From: Kiritimatiellota bacterium
Lineage (GTDB): Bacteria > Verrucomicrobiota > Kiritimatiellia > RFP12 > UBA1067
Assembly (NCBI GenBank): GCA_009778475.1
Contig: WRJS01000020.1
Coordinates: 1 to 39,826, forward strand
Direction: 5' to 3'
DNA: 39,826 bases
Part shown: positions 8,133 through 15,490 of the stretch, one piece after another
Layout of the letters: every line of letters begins with the position of its first letter
Position numbering within the stretch: position 1 is the first letter of the stretch
Notes under the pieces: generated by a model
Told to the model about the DNA's origin: nothing
Database searches by the model: none
The model's input: the letters and a program-made list of their open reading frames with translations, nothing else
Position numbers and translations under genes: made by a program

Positions 8133-8285
8133 GCCAATGTAAAAACATCAGGGATAGTATCACGGAACCGTGGCATCCGTAAAGCATAAAAGTCCGTTTG
8201 CCGACTCGGGCGCAATCCCCGTCATGCGCCCGCATCCCCAACACGTTCACGGCACCCCCGCCGTTGAGCGCCCGACACACGGGCA
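8133..8285 (-). pseudogene. Relic of a YoeB-like toxin 3' end plus adjoining promoter region
   Basis: This stretch aligns with 9971-10098, which holds the 3' end of the intact YoeB-like toxin and the DNA between it and the secretin-like gene. Plus-strand 8211-8275 matches 10027-10090 with mostly C/T and G/A differences. Read on the minus strand it gives NGGGAVNVLGMRAHDGD, comparable to the toxin end KEEGIVKVLRMWTHYGD, but the stop codon has become TGC. The part at 8133-8160 matches 9971-9998, including TACTAT/TAATAT boxes at the same place that may serve as -10 elements. The relic is cut off at 8285 by a dispersed repeat. Confidence 0.72.
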
Positions 8286-8604
8286 GGCACTATAGAATGC
8301 ACAATGGACACTACTTGTGCCTGTTGTGAAACCTATTGTGCCTATCGTGGTTAAAAATCATCCATTTTCCTTAACCGCAGATGACGCAGATTTCACAGAT
8401 TAACAACATCTGCGTAATCCGTGTAATCTGCGGTAAAAAATCTTCCTGTTAATCCTGTCAAAAACAAACATCCGTTCGTTTACCTCTTTTGTTACACAGA
8501 GTTTCACGGAAGAGTCACAGAGGCACACAGAGTTTTTTATAAGACTCCTCTGTACCTCTCTGTGTATTCTCTGTGGCTCTCTGTGTAACATTTATCCATC
8601 CGTT
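8286..8604. repeat. Mosaic of short-word dispersed repeats
   Basis: This gap holds no gene. 8286-8352 is a copy of the CACAATGG/CACTATAG element also at 10921-10998 and, inverted, 15567-15648. 8353-8370 is the linker AAAAATCATCCATTTTCC. 8376-8434 is a nonamer fold-back: CGCAGATGA, CGCAGATTT, CACAGATTA, then ATCTGCGTA, ATCCGTGTA, ATCTGCGGT. 8443-8461 carries AATCCTGTC-type words. 8491-8589 is a 99-bp inverted repeat (GTTACACAGAG to CTCTGTGTAAC) whose sister copy is at 10710-10808. It ends with another linker copy, CATCCGTTTTA, at the secretin-like gene stop. Confidence 0.9.
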
Positions 8605-9939
8605 TTACGGCTCGGCATTCACCCGCCGCACCGTCAGGAACCCGGCGTGCACCCAGTTGCCGTCGGGAGCCGTGCTGTAGCCGAGCAAGATCGTGTCGCC
8701 GTCTTTCATCGTGACTTGCGTCTCGAAGCTGGTCGCGCTGAACACAGGGTCGCGGCTGCGGAGCGTCTTGTTGATTTCAAACGTTTCCCAGTGATCCAAC
8801 GTGACCCGTTGCGGTTTCAGGACCACATCTATCAATCCCCCCTCATGGACTTTGGGGATAACCTGCAAAATCATACCGACTTCCCGCATGGTGGAGTTCT
8901 GCGGCTCGACCGCCAAAGAGGCTGCGGAAACCTTGTTGGACACATTCAAATTCATGACTCTAAACTCGGAGGGATAGATTACTTCATCCACGGTTCTCAC
9001 AATCGCCTCCTGCCCTGATCGCGTCATGGCGGATGCCGTTGCCACGGGCTTGCTTTTCCCTGCTTTGCGCAAGCCCGTCAGGGACTCCTTCGTAACTCCC
9101 CCGGCAAGCTGAAGCTTTTCGATGTCCGCCGCTCGAAACGCGACTATCTGCACCTCGGCATGAATCGAGGTAGGCGACGGATATAATTCCCCAAGCACCT
9201 GTTCAAGCTCCATCAGGTTTACTTGTATGTTTTGGACGCGCAATTCGCCGGTGGCTGGAAAATACTGGATAGTGGATCCGAGTGGCCAGCGGATCCCCTC
9301 GTTCGCGAAAAACGACTTCAACTCGGATTGCCTCTCTTCTTCGGATAGGGATTTATCTATTTTTTGCCACAATTCCTTCGATGCCGAAGGGGATAGCATA
9401 TAACTCCTCCTCTGGAGCTCGCCTTCCTCTTCTACAGGCACAATCATGACGAGACCGCCCATAATCCTGAATTTCATGACCGTCACATCACAGACGAGTG
9501 TCAGCGCGTCGTACAGGCTGATGAAACGGGCGGTCATGGCGGGCATGGCTGACAGATTGCCGGACGTTATTAATTCGGACGGCGAGAGTGGGTCTCCGTC
9601 CGTACTTGCAACAGGCATTATTGTTGGCAGTTTCAAGATGATGGTGAGGCCGCGCTGGTCAGGAGGGATACTCGGGGCGTCGTAGTCGCGGCTGGCCTGC
9701 TCGAGGAAGTCCACCGCGTCGATGATTGTGGCGGGCGGGCGGAAACTCATTTCGGGAATGATGATGTCCTGCATTTTCTTTAGCACCATCGCCTTTACGT
9801 TTGCCCGGTCGCAGGATGGCATCTCTGCGGCTTCCCCGTCCGCATCGGGTTGCGCGTCGTGGCATGTCCTGCACGAGGACAGTGTCAGGCAGACCGCCGT
9901 CCCCGTCGCCAGCCAGCTCAGCCAAGATAGTTTTTTCAT
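8605..9939 (-). CDS. Secretin-fold (type II/III secretion-like) lipoprotein, copy 1
   Basis: A 444-aa predicted lipoprotein: the N-terminal hydrophobic stretch ends in LTLSSC. Residues about 60-165 look like an STN/secretin N0-type domain (start ATIIDAVDFLEQ, end LVMIVPVEE). Residues about 200-245 form a second short N-domain-like block (FFANEGIRWPLGSTIQYFP). Residues about 255-440 match the secretin core as found in type II/III secretion proteins (GMILQVIPKVHEGGLIDVVL, then SFETQVTMKDGDTILLGYS). The usual C-terminal gate and exit motif (VLGDIPLLG) is missing and replaced by HAGFLTVRRVNAEP. The ATG at 9939 has AAGGA 6 nt upstream; a TTG two codons upstream is less likely. A shortened paralogue lies at 15676-16626. 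Role unknown; pore formation is not assured. Confidence 0.8.
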   Translation of the reverse strand: MKKLSWLSWLATGTAVCLTLSSCRTCHDAQPDADGEAAEMPSCDRANVKAMVLKKMQDIIIPEMSFRPPATIIDAVDFLEQASRDYDAPSIPPDQRGLTIILKLPTIMPVASTDGDPLSPSELITSGNLSAMPAMTARFISLYDALTLVCDVTVMKFRIMGGLVMIVPVEEEGELQRRSYMLSPSASKELWQKIDKSLSEEERQSELKSFFANEGIRWPLGSTIQYFPATGELRVQNIQVNLMELEQVLGELYPSPTSIHAEVQIVAFRAADIEKLQLAGGVTKESLTGLRKAGKSKPVATASAMTRSGQEAIVRTVDEVIYPSEFRVMNLNVSNKVSAASLAVEPQNSTMREVGMILQVIPKVHEGGLIDVVLKPQRVTLDHWETFEINKTLRSRDPVFSATSFETQVTMKDGDTILLGYSTAPDGNWVHAGFLTVRRVNAEP

Positions 9940-10025
9940 ATCCAATCCTTGCGTTTGACGTGAGACAAAACCAATACAAAAGCATGAGGGATATTACCAC
10001 AGGGGGTCGGTGTTTCCCTTTATGT

Positions 10026-10289
10026 TCAATCCCCGTAATGTGTCCACATCCTCAACACTTTCACGATACCCTCTTCTTTGTACACCCGGTACACGAGGCG
10101 GTGCTGCTGATTGATTCGCCTTGAATACGTGTCTGCCAGAGGCGACGCCAGTTTCTCGTAAGGCGGCGGCACATGGAACGGGTTTTCCGCGAGGAGCGCA
10201 AGAAGCGATTTGACCTTTTCGGCGAAGGGGCTGCGCTTCACTTTCAGGGCATCTTTAACCGCCTCCTTGCCGATTTCGATAGTCCACAT
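10026..10289 (-). CDS. Txe/YoeB-family toxin (mRNA interferase)
   Basis: An 87-aa RelE-superfamily toxin of the Txe/YoeB type, which cleaves mRNA at the ribosome when free of its antitoxin. Family signatures are present in order: an N-terminal MWTIEI strand, SPFAEKVKSLL, ENPFHVPPPYEKL, SRRINQQHRLVYRV and the C-terminal MWTHYGD with the catalytic His-Tyr pair. The ATG at 10289 lies 2 nt past the antitoxin stop, with GAGG 8 nt upstream; a TTG start overlapping the antitoxin stop is possible but less likely. The antitoxin-first order is typical. A decayed copy of the 3' end of such a gene lies at 8211-8275. Confidence 0.93.
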   Translation of the reverse strand: MWTIEIGKEAVKDALKVKRSPFAEKVKSLLALLAENPFHVPPPYEKLASPLADTYSRRINQQHRLVYRVYKEEGIVKVLRMWTHYGD

Positions 10290-10291
10290 CT

Positions 10292-10594
10292 TCAATCCTC
10301 TTTCCAGAAAGTCTCCGAGTCGTACACCTGCCCTTTTCCAGGCGGCTCCTTTGATGCCTTGACAAGGCTGTCCCAGTACCCGGGAATCTGCTTGAGATAC
10401 GCCGTGTCATTCAGGAACGCATCCCCATTGTACGACACGTTCCCGATGACAAACGGCAAGTGGCCATTTTTCGCCGCAAGGGTGAGCATCGACCGGATAA
10501 CCGTCGATATGTCTAACCCGTAACGCCCGAACACCTTTTCGGCCTTATCCCTAATTTTGCCGTCAACTCTCGCCGACACTTGAACAACAGGCAT
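10292..10594 (-). CDS. RelB/DinJ-family antitoxin
   Basis: A 100-aa antitoxin with a ribbon-helix-helix N-terminus (VVQVSARVDGKIRDKAEKVF, then GLDISTVIRSMLTLAAKNG) and the LPFVIG motif seen at the same place in RelB/DinJ proteins. The C-terminal half would bind the toxin. RelB-type antitoxins repress their own promoter, and conditional cooperativity with the toxin is typical of the group. AGGAGG lies 4-5 nt before the ATG. The stop is 2 nt from the toxin ATG, so translation is coupled. RelB-type antitoxins pair with RelE, YafQ or YoeB-like toxins, and here the partner is YoeB-like. Confidence 0.92.
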   Translation of the reverse strand: MPVVQVSARVDGKIRDKAEKVFGRYGLDISTVIRSMLTLAAKNGHLPFVIGNVSYNGDAFLNDTAYLKQIPGYWDSLVKASKEPPGKGQVYDSETFWKED

Positions 10595-10626
10595 ACGTCC
10601 TCCTTTTATTCCACGATTAAAAGACC

Positions 10627-10655
10627 ATCATACAGACGACCCCGTCCGCAATCAA
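10627..10655 (-). promoter_or_regulatory. Promoter of the toxin-antitoxin operon
   Basis: On the minus strand, TTGATT (complement of 10650-10655), a 17-bp spacer and TATGAT (complement of 10627-10632). The start site would fall near 10620, leaving a leader of about 25 nt with AGGAGG before the antitoxin ATG at 10594. The AT-rich DNA at 10656-10695 may act as an UP element or operator. Confidence 0.72.
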
Positions 10656-10709
10656 GCAAAATTTAACAAAACTCAACAAGATATTTATTTGCCCCGGCTG
10701 TTTTTTTTT

Positions 10710-10808
10710 CACACAGCATTTCACGGAGGAGCCACCGAGGCACACAGCGTTTTTCTATAAGACTCCTCTGTGACCCTCTGTGTATTCTCTGTGGTTCTCT
10801 GTGTGACA
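10710..10808. repeat. 99-bp inverted repeat of CACAGAG/CTCTGTG words, copy 2
   Basis: It corresponds base for base to 8491-8589, including the non-palindromic centre TATAAGACTCCTCTGT, with about 15 percent differences. Left words are CACACAGCATTTCACGG and CACACAGCG; right words are CCTCTGTGTATT, CTCTGTGG and TCTCTGTGTGAC. Because the whole 99 bp matches and not just the words, this behaves as a duplicated element. Confidence 0.9.
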
Positions 10809-10828
10809 TTTACCCGTCCGTTTTTTGT

Positions 10829-11131
10829 TTAACCGCAGATGACGCAGATTTCACAGGTTAAACACATCTGCGTAATCCGTGTAATCGGTGGTTGAAAAAA
10901 TCATGCCCTTCTTTCTCTAACCACAATAGGCACTATAGAATGCACAATGGACACTATTCTTGTGCCTATTGTGAAAACCATTGTGTCTATTGTGGTTAAA
11001 AATCATCTGTTTTCCAGCCTCGCGCAAAGACGCAGAGACGCAGAGTTTTTTTTTCGAGTTTGTTTAACCGCAGATGACGCAGATTTCACAGATGAAAAAA
11101 CAATCTGCGTTAATCTGTGTAATCTGTGGTT
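10829..11131. repeat. Mosaic of dispersed repeats downstream of PfkB gene
   Basis: No gene is seen between 10809 and 11164. 10830-10893 is a CGCAGATGA/ATCTGCGTA nonamer fold-back. 10921-10998 is the CACAATGG/CACTATAG element. 10999-11013 is the linker AAAATCATCTGTTTTCC. 11015-11061 has octamers of the CGCAAAGA/CGCAGAGA type followed by a T-run. 11065-11131 is a second nonamer fold-back, with CGCAGATGA words and inverse ATCTGTGTA words. The block 10921-11061 recurs inverted at 15491-15648 as one unit. Confidence 0.9.
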
Positions 11132-11164
11132 GAAATGAATCATCCGTTTTCCCTTGCACGGGCT

Positions 11165-12238
11165 TCACCGCTGGACGCGGGCGTTGCCTTTCCAGATGCT
11201 CCAGACCTGCTCTTCGTCGGCGGGCTGGGCGTAGTCGGTGAGCAGGGTGGTGGCGAGCGCGCCGCAGGCCCACCCGAACTGCACCCACTTCTGCGGCTCC
11301 CACCCTTTGAGGATGGCGTACAGCAGGCCGCCGACGAACCCGTCGCCGCCGCCGATGCGGTCGAGTACGGTGATGTCACGCGGCTCGACAATGAACCAGT
11401 CGCCGCCGCTCGCCATGAGCGCGCCCCAGAGGTGATGGTTCGCGTCGACGACCTCGCGCAGGGTGGTGGCATAGACCTGCGCGTTGGGGAAGGCCTTTCG
11501 CACGTTCTCGATCATGCCCTTGAAGCCGTCGATTTTCGCGGCGATGCCTTTGCCGCCCGCTTCGGGGCCCTCGATGCCGAGGCAGAGCTGGAAGTCCTCT
11601 TCGTTGCCGACGAGGATGTCCGCGACGCTGGCGATCTCGGTGAAGATGGCGGAGAGCTCCGCCTCGCGCCCTTTCCAGAAGGATGCGCGGTGGTTGAGGT
11701 CGAACGCGATTTTCGTGCCGTGCCGTTTCGCCGCGCGGGCGAGTTCGAGGCAGAACGTGCCGGTCTCGGGCGAGAGCGCGCCGATGAGCCCGGAGAGGTG
11801 CACGACCTGCACACCCTCCGCGCCGAAGATGCGCTCGAGGTCGAAGTCCTTCACGCTGAGCGTGCGCCCGACCTCCCCGGCGCGGTCGTTCCAGACGCGC
11901 GGGCCACGCGAGCCGTAGCCGCTGTCGGCGATGTTGAACTGGTGGCGGACGCCCCACGGGCCGTCCTGCGCGACCTCGGCGCCTTCGCAGTCCATGTTGC
12001 GGCTGCGGAGGTTGTCCTTGATGAACCGTGCGACGGGGCTGCCCGCGACGAACGTGGTCAGCACCTTCACGGGAAGCCCGAGGCTCGCCGCGACGCTCGC
12101 GACGTTCGTCTCCGCGCTGGTGGCCTGCAGGGTGAACGGCCCGCCCGTGTGGACGGGCTGGGCGTTGACGGGCGTGATGCGTACCCCCATGCTGGTCGGG
12201 ACGACGAGCGCGTATTTGCAGTTCGGTTTCAGTTGCAT
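11165..12238 (-). CDS. PfkB-family carbohydrate kinase (2-keto-3-deoxygluconate kinase-like)
   Basis: A 357-aa ribokinase/PfkB sugar kinase that transfers phosphate from ATP to a sugar or keto-acid. The C-terminal PfkB signature appears as DRIGGGDGFVGGLLYAIL near residue 300, containing the catalytic Asp of the G-GD motif. The N-terminal sugar-binding region (TGGPFTLQATSAETNVASVA) and the FDLNHRASFWKG segment resemble KDG kinases, where D-N-R-LW is typical. KDG kinase feeds uronate breakdown, so a role in pectin- or alginate-like sugar use is plausible but not shown. AAGGAAG lies about 10 nt before the ATG. The gene shares direction with the Gfo/Idh gene, but 456 bp of repeats lie between them. 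Confidence 0.88.
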   Translation of the reverse strand: MQLKPNCKYALVVPTSMGVRITPVNAQPVHTGGPFTLQATSAETNVASVAASLGLPVKVLTTFVAGSPVARFIKDNLRSRNMDCEGAEVAQDGPWGVRHQFNIADSGYGSRGPRVWNDRAGEVGRTLSVKDFDLERIFGAEGVQVVHLSGLIGALSPETGTFCLELARAAKRHGTKIAFDLNHRASFWKGREAELSAIFTEIASVADILVGNEEDFQLCLGIEGPEAGGKGIAAKIDGFKGMIENVRKAFPNAQVYATTLREVVDANHHLWGALMASGGDWFIVEPRDITVLDRIGGGDGFVGGLLYAILKGWEPQKWVQFGWACGALATTLLTDYAQPADEEQVWSIWKGNARVQR

Positions 12239-12267
12239 GATGGTTTTCTTCCTTTCTTTCTTTCTTT

Positions 12268-12413
12268 GACAGGATTAACAGGATTCTTTTTGACAGGATT
12301 AACAGGATTTTTCAGGAAGGTTTTCACGCGGGGACGCTCGCCCTCCAACACAGTCCCGAAGCGCACCCCACTTGGACGTTGGATGTTCCGTGTTGGATAT
12401 TGGATGTTCCCGA
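12268..12413. repeat. GACAGGATT/AACAGGATT nonamers and TTGGATG heptamers
   Basis: Directly upstream of the kinase gene, GACAGGATT plus AACAGGATT occurs twice (12268-12285 and 12292-12309). At 12372-12413 six 7-bp units follow without gaps: TTGGACG, TTGGATG, TTCCGTG, TTGGATA, TTGGATG, TTCCCGA, so a 21-bp pattern repeats twice. 12314-12371 shows no other feature. Confidence 0.85.
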
Positions 12414-12439
12414 GGGCTCTCGGTCTTTCCAATGCCATG

Positions 12440-12645
12440 AAGCACAAGGCCGAAGGCCTTGCGGATGACAGCGTAGGGCAACGCCCTACGTTTAGGGCGA
12501 GAAAAGAGGCGCAAGGCTGTAAGCCTTGCAGATTGCGGGACGCCGCTATCCGCAAGGCTTTCAGCCTTGAATGGCTTCTGCAACACGAACGTAGGGCGTT
12601 GCCCTACGCTATGATCCGCAAGCCCCTTGGGCTTGTTTTTCGCAG
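12440..12645. repeat. Nested palindrome cluster (206 bp)
   Basis: Outer arms 12440-12492 and 12587-12641 are inverted copies, each holding a CAAGGC/GCCTTG-type hairpin and the palindrome CGTAGGGCAACGCCCTACG or its inverse. Inner arms (about 12509-12535 and 12546-12575) are a second inverted pair built on CAAGGCTGTAAGCCTTG. The CGTAGGGC palindrome recurs in the element at 39551-39738. No coding frame of note. Confidence 0.85.
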
Positions 12646-12685
12646 ATGTGCGCATACGTCGAACCCTTTGTGTCAACACGCCCTA

Positions 12686-12704
12686 GAAACTCCCCTAGAG
12701 TTTC
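12686..12704. terminator. Hairpin across the Gfo/Idh stop codon
   Basis: GAAACTC and GAGTTTC form a 7-bp stem with a 5-nt loop, and the TAG stop (complement of 12695-12697) lies in the loop. There is no U-run, so it is a weak intrinsic terminator at best and may instead protect the mRNA 3' end. Confidence 0.4.
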
Positions 12705-13918
12705 AGCCCGTCGAGCTTGGCGTCGAGGCGTTCGGTGTCTTTGAGGGTCTCCTCCCACGTCACGAGCTTACCCGTATAGGCGGCCTTGCGCCCCATGATG
12801 GTGATGAGGTTGCTCTGGATGCTCGGCGCGAGGGTGGGGTTCGACACGTCGCCCTTCACGATGCTGTCGTGGAAGGTGGCGATGTTGTTCACCGCGCCGG
12901 CCTCGTAGATGTCCGAGGTCTTGCCGCCACGGAAGAAATTATCCTCGCCGCCGCGGATCATGACGTTGCCGCCGTAGTCGGTCTCCAACACGCCCTTGCT
13001 GCCGAACACGCGGCAGACGATGCCCTCGGCCGCGCCGAAGCCCTCGAACTGGCGCGAGCTGAACGTCACGCCCACGTTGTTCGGGTACTGGAACACCAGC
13101 GCGAAATGATCCCAGCAGTCGCCGATGTCCGTGCGCGACTTGCGCCCGCCCGTGCCGGACGCGTGCAGCGGCGGCGTCTTGAAAATCCAGCTCATCACGT
13201 CCAGCGAATGGATGTTCTGCTCCGTGATGATGTCGCCCGAAAGCACCTTGTCGAACACCCAGTTGCGGAGCCGCGCCTCCTGCGCCTCCGCGCCGGGGAG
13301 GTTGTGCGCCCCGATGCGGCCCGTGTGGTAATACGCCTCGCCGAACGCGATGTCCCCGAGCGCGCCGTCATGCACGCGCTTCACGGCCTCCTGATAGATC
13401 GGCTGCGCGCGCGTCTGGAAATCCGCGAGGAAGCAGAGCTTCTTCTGCGCCGCGAGCTTGCCGCTCGCCTCGATCGAGCGGCACCCCGGCACGTCCACCG
13501 CCAGCGGCTTGGCCAGATAGACGTGCGCCCCCGCGTCCACGCAGTCCGCTACCTCCTGCGGGTGGAAATACGGCGGCGTGATGATGGCCACGGCCTCAGG
13601 CTTGGCGGTCAGCAGCTTCTTGTGGCAGTCCAGCCCCGTGAAACAACGCTCCGCCGGGATGCTGTGGTCCTTCGCCGCGCCCGTCGCGCGGTCCTCAAAA
13701 TAATCCGCCACCGCGAACACGTCATAGCCGCCGTGCTTTTTGAAGAGGTTCGCGATCCACCGCCCGCGCCCGCCGCACCCGACGACACCCAGCTTGATTT
13801 TACGTTGCGGCGCGTCCTGCGCCAGCGACGGCACCGCCGCCGCCATCAACCCGGCCGCGCCCGTGGCGGCCACGAAATCCCGGCGCGACCACGCGCCCGA
13901 AGAAACAGAAACGTTCAT
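12695..13918 (-). CDS. Gfo/Idh/MocA-family oxidoreductase, Tat-exported
   Basis: A 407-aa NAD(P)-dependent sugar oxidoreductase-family protein. A twin-arginine signal (SRRDFVAATGAAGLMAAAVP) covers residues 11-32. The Rossmann motif GVVGCGGRGR follows near residue 44, and AKPLAVDVPG near residue 135 is the family EKP block with the conserved Lys kept and Glu changed to Ala. The C-terminal alpha/beta domain follows with HSLDVMSWIF. Export by the Tat pathway implies folding with its cofactor before transport to the periplasm. Such Tat Gfo/Idh proteins are expanded in Planctomycetes and Verrucomicrobia, mostly with unknown substrates. GAAAGGA lies 8 nt before the ATG. Confidence 0.93.
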   Translation of the reverse strand: MNVSVSSGAWSRRDFVAATGAAGLMAAAVPSLAQDAPQRKIKLGVVGCGGRGRWIANLFKKHGGYDVFAVADYFEDRATGAAKDHSIPAERCFTGLDCHKKLLTAKPEAVAIITPPYFHPQEVADCVDAGAHVYLAKPLAVDVPGCRSIEASGKLAAQKKLCFLADFQTRAQPIYQEAVKRVHDGALGDIAFGEAYYHTGRIGAHNLPGAEAQEARLRNWVFDKVLSGDIITEQNIHSLDVMSWIFKTPPLHASGTGGRKSRTDIGDCWDHFALVFQYPNNVGVTFSSRQFEGFGAAEGIVCRVFGSKGVLETDYGGNVMIRGGEDNFFRGGKTSDIYEAGAVNNIATFHDSIVKGDVSNPTLAPSIQSNLITIMGRKAAYTGKLVTWEETLKDTERLDAKLDGLKL

Positions 13919-13964
13919 TGAATGATCCTTTCAAAGCGACAAGATAATAAACACAATGCTTCTA

Positions 13965-13993
13965 ATATTATCACGTTGCCCCACGCACCGCAA
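13965..13993 (-). promoter_or_regulatory. Putative promoter of the Gfo/Idh gene
   Basis: On the minus strand, TTGCGG (complement of 13988-13993), a 17-bp spacer and TAATAT (complement of 13965-13970). The -35 box is weak and the -10 box good. The leader to the ATG at 13918 would be about 40 nt. Confidence 0.55.
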
Positions 13994-14025
13994 TGATTTT
14001 TGTTGTAGAGCATGTATTCGATTTT

Positions 14026-14264
14026 CCCGGGAGCGCAGGGCTTCCCGGGAGCGCAGGGCTTCTGCCCTGCATTTTATCATTGGCAAGGCGGCGCGTATGC
14101 CGGGAGCGCAGGGCTTCCGCCCTGCACCGCAACATCCCGGCAATTGCAAGGCAGAAGCCTTGCGCCCCCGGCGTTGCAAGGCAGAAGCCTTGCGCTCCCG
14201 GCGTTGCAAGGCGGAAGCCTTGCGCTCCCGGCGTCATGCAAGGCGGAAGCCTTGCGCCCCCGGC
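14026..14264. repeat. REP-like hairpin repeat array, second locus
   Basis: Inverted-orientation copies lie at about 14026-14070 and 14099-14125. Four direct copies follow to 14264, each with GCAAGGC, a loop of RGAA, GCCTTGC and the tail GCYCCCGGC. Here the stems are mainly AAGG/CCTT, while the array at 16-200 is mainly AGGG/CCCT, so both arms have changed together. The array separates the divergent Gfo/Idh and guanylyltransferase genes. Confidence 0.92.
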
Positions 14265-14331
14265 ATAGGCAACGCGTTGGAGAGGACACGCAAGCCCTGA
14301 GAATTTTATCGTAAAAAATCAAAGTCTGCGT

Positions 14332-14360
14332 TTGAGTTGGGCGCGGATTTTGTGTATCCT
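14332..14360 (+). promoter_or_regulatory. Promoter of the mannose-1-phosphate guanylyltransferase gene
   Basis: TTGAGT (14332-14337), 17-bp spacer, TATCCT (14355-14360). The start site would be near 14367, giving a leader of about 22 nt with GGAGG before the ATG at 14389. Confidence 0.68.
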
Positions 14361-14388
14361 AATGGCTCACACATTGACGGAGGCTTCT

Positions 14389-15477
14389 ATGAGTAATGCG
14401 TATGCAGTGATTTTGGCAGGCGGCAGCGGGGAGCGGTTCTGGCCGCTCAGCACCAAGGCGCGCCCGAAACAGTTCATCTCGCTCTTCGGCGGGCGGCCCT
14501 TGCTCTCGCTGGCGGTGGAGCGCCTGGAGGGGCTGGTCCCGCCCGAGCGCGTTTTCATCATCACGGCCGAGCACCTGCTCCACGACACCGCCGAGGCCGC
14601 ATGGAACATCCCGCGCGCGAACATCATCGGCGAGCCGTGCAAGCGCGACACCGCGCCCGCCATCGCCGTGGCCTGCGGGCTCGTCCACGGGCGCGACCCG
14701 GAGGGCGTCGTCTGCATCCTCACCGCCGACCAGCTGATGAGCGACGTGGAGACGTTCCGCCTGACCCTCGCCGACGCCGTCACGGTCGCCCACCACGAGA
14801 AGGCGATCGTCACCATCGGCATCCCGCCGACCTGCCCCGCCACGGGCTTCGGCTACATCGAGGCCGGCGCCGCGCTGAACACCACGCGCACCGTCACGCC
14901 GTTCAACCGCGCCGAGCGCTTCGTCGAGAAGCCCGACGCGTACACCGCCGCCCGCTACGTCGAGAGCGGCCGCTATTTCTGGAACGCCGGGATGTTCATC
15001 TGGCGCACGGACACGATGCTCGACACGCTGCGGGCCCACGCGCCCGACCTCGCGGCCCTGAGCGAGTCCGTCGCCGAGGCCGCCCACGACCCGGAGGCCC
15101 TCGACGCCGTGCTGCGCGGGACGTACCCCACGCTCCGCGCGATCTCCATCGACTACGCCGTCATGGAACACGCCCAGAACATCATCATGGCGCACGGCGC
15201 GTTCGGCTGGGACGACGTGGGCTCCTGGCCGGCGCTCCACGGGCATTTCACGGCCGACGCGGAGGGCAACGTCATCGTCGGCGCGTGCGAGACGCGCGAG
15301 GCGCAGAACAACATCGTCGTCTCCGAAGACCGCCTGACCGCGCTCATCGGCGTGCGCGGCCTCGTCGTGGTGCACTCCGAGAACGCCACCCTCATCTGCC
15401 CCCTCGACCGCGCCGAGGAAGTCAAGAAACTCATCCGCCGCATCGCCGCCCGCCCCGACGGCGAGAAGTATGTCTGA
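14389..15477 (+). CDS. Mannose-1-phosphate guanylyltransferase
   Basis: A 362-aa cytoplasmic nucleotidyltransferase that makes GDP-mannose from mannose-1-phosphate and GTP, feeding glycans and, through other enzymes, GDP-fucose. The N-terminal signature LAGGSGERFWPLSTKARPKQ (residues 9-28) carries the GxGxR and Lys of the family. FVEKP and NAGMFIWR follow in the usual order, and GWDDVGSWPAL sits in the C-terminal third. The length fits the single-domain GMP type without the phosphomannose isomerase fusion. The ATG at 14389 is preferred over an upstream ATG at 14332 because GGAGG lies 5 nt before it and the longer frame would start in the promoter. It appears to be monocistronic, followed by repeats. 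Confidence 0.94.
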   Translation: MSNAYAVILAGGSGERFWPLSTKARPKQFISLFGGRPLLSLAVERLEGLVPPERVFIITAEHLLHDTAEAAWNIPRANIIGEPCKRDTAPAIAVACGLVHGRDPEGVVCILTADQLMSDVETFRLTLADAVTVAHHEKAIVTIGIPPTCPATGFGYIEAGAALNTTRTVTPFNRAERFVEKPDAYTAARYVESGRYFWNAGMFIWRTDTMLDTLRAHAPDLAALSESVAEAAHDPEALDAVLRGTYPTLRAISIDYAVMEHAQNIIMAHGAFGWDDVGSWPALHGHFTADAEGNVIVGACETREAQNNIVVSEDRLTALIGVRGLVVVHSENATLICPLDRAEEVKKLIRRIAARPDGEKYV

Positions 15478-15490
15478 GAGAAGGTTATTT

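Noticed and set aside
11126..13921. 931-aa plus-strand open frame across the kinase and Gfo/Idh genes
   Set aside because: It is antisense to two clear enzymes, starts in a repeat, and its sequence is the low-complexity Arg/Ala/Val-rich mirror typical of high-GC antisense frames.
14332..14388. Upstream ATG as start of the guanylyltransferase
   Set aside because: It lies within the predicted promoter and lacks a ribosome-binding site, while the ATG at 14389 has GGAGG and begins with the conserved N-terminus.
14359..15375. 338-aa minus-strand open frame
   Set aside because: It is antisense to mannose-1-phosphate guanylyltransferase, with no domain and composition typical of mirror frames.
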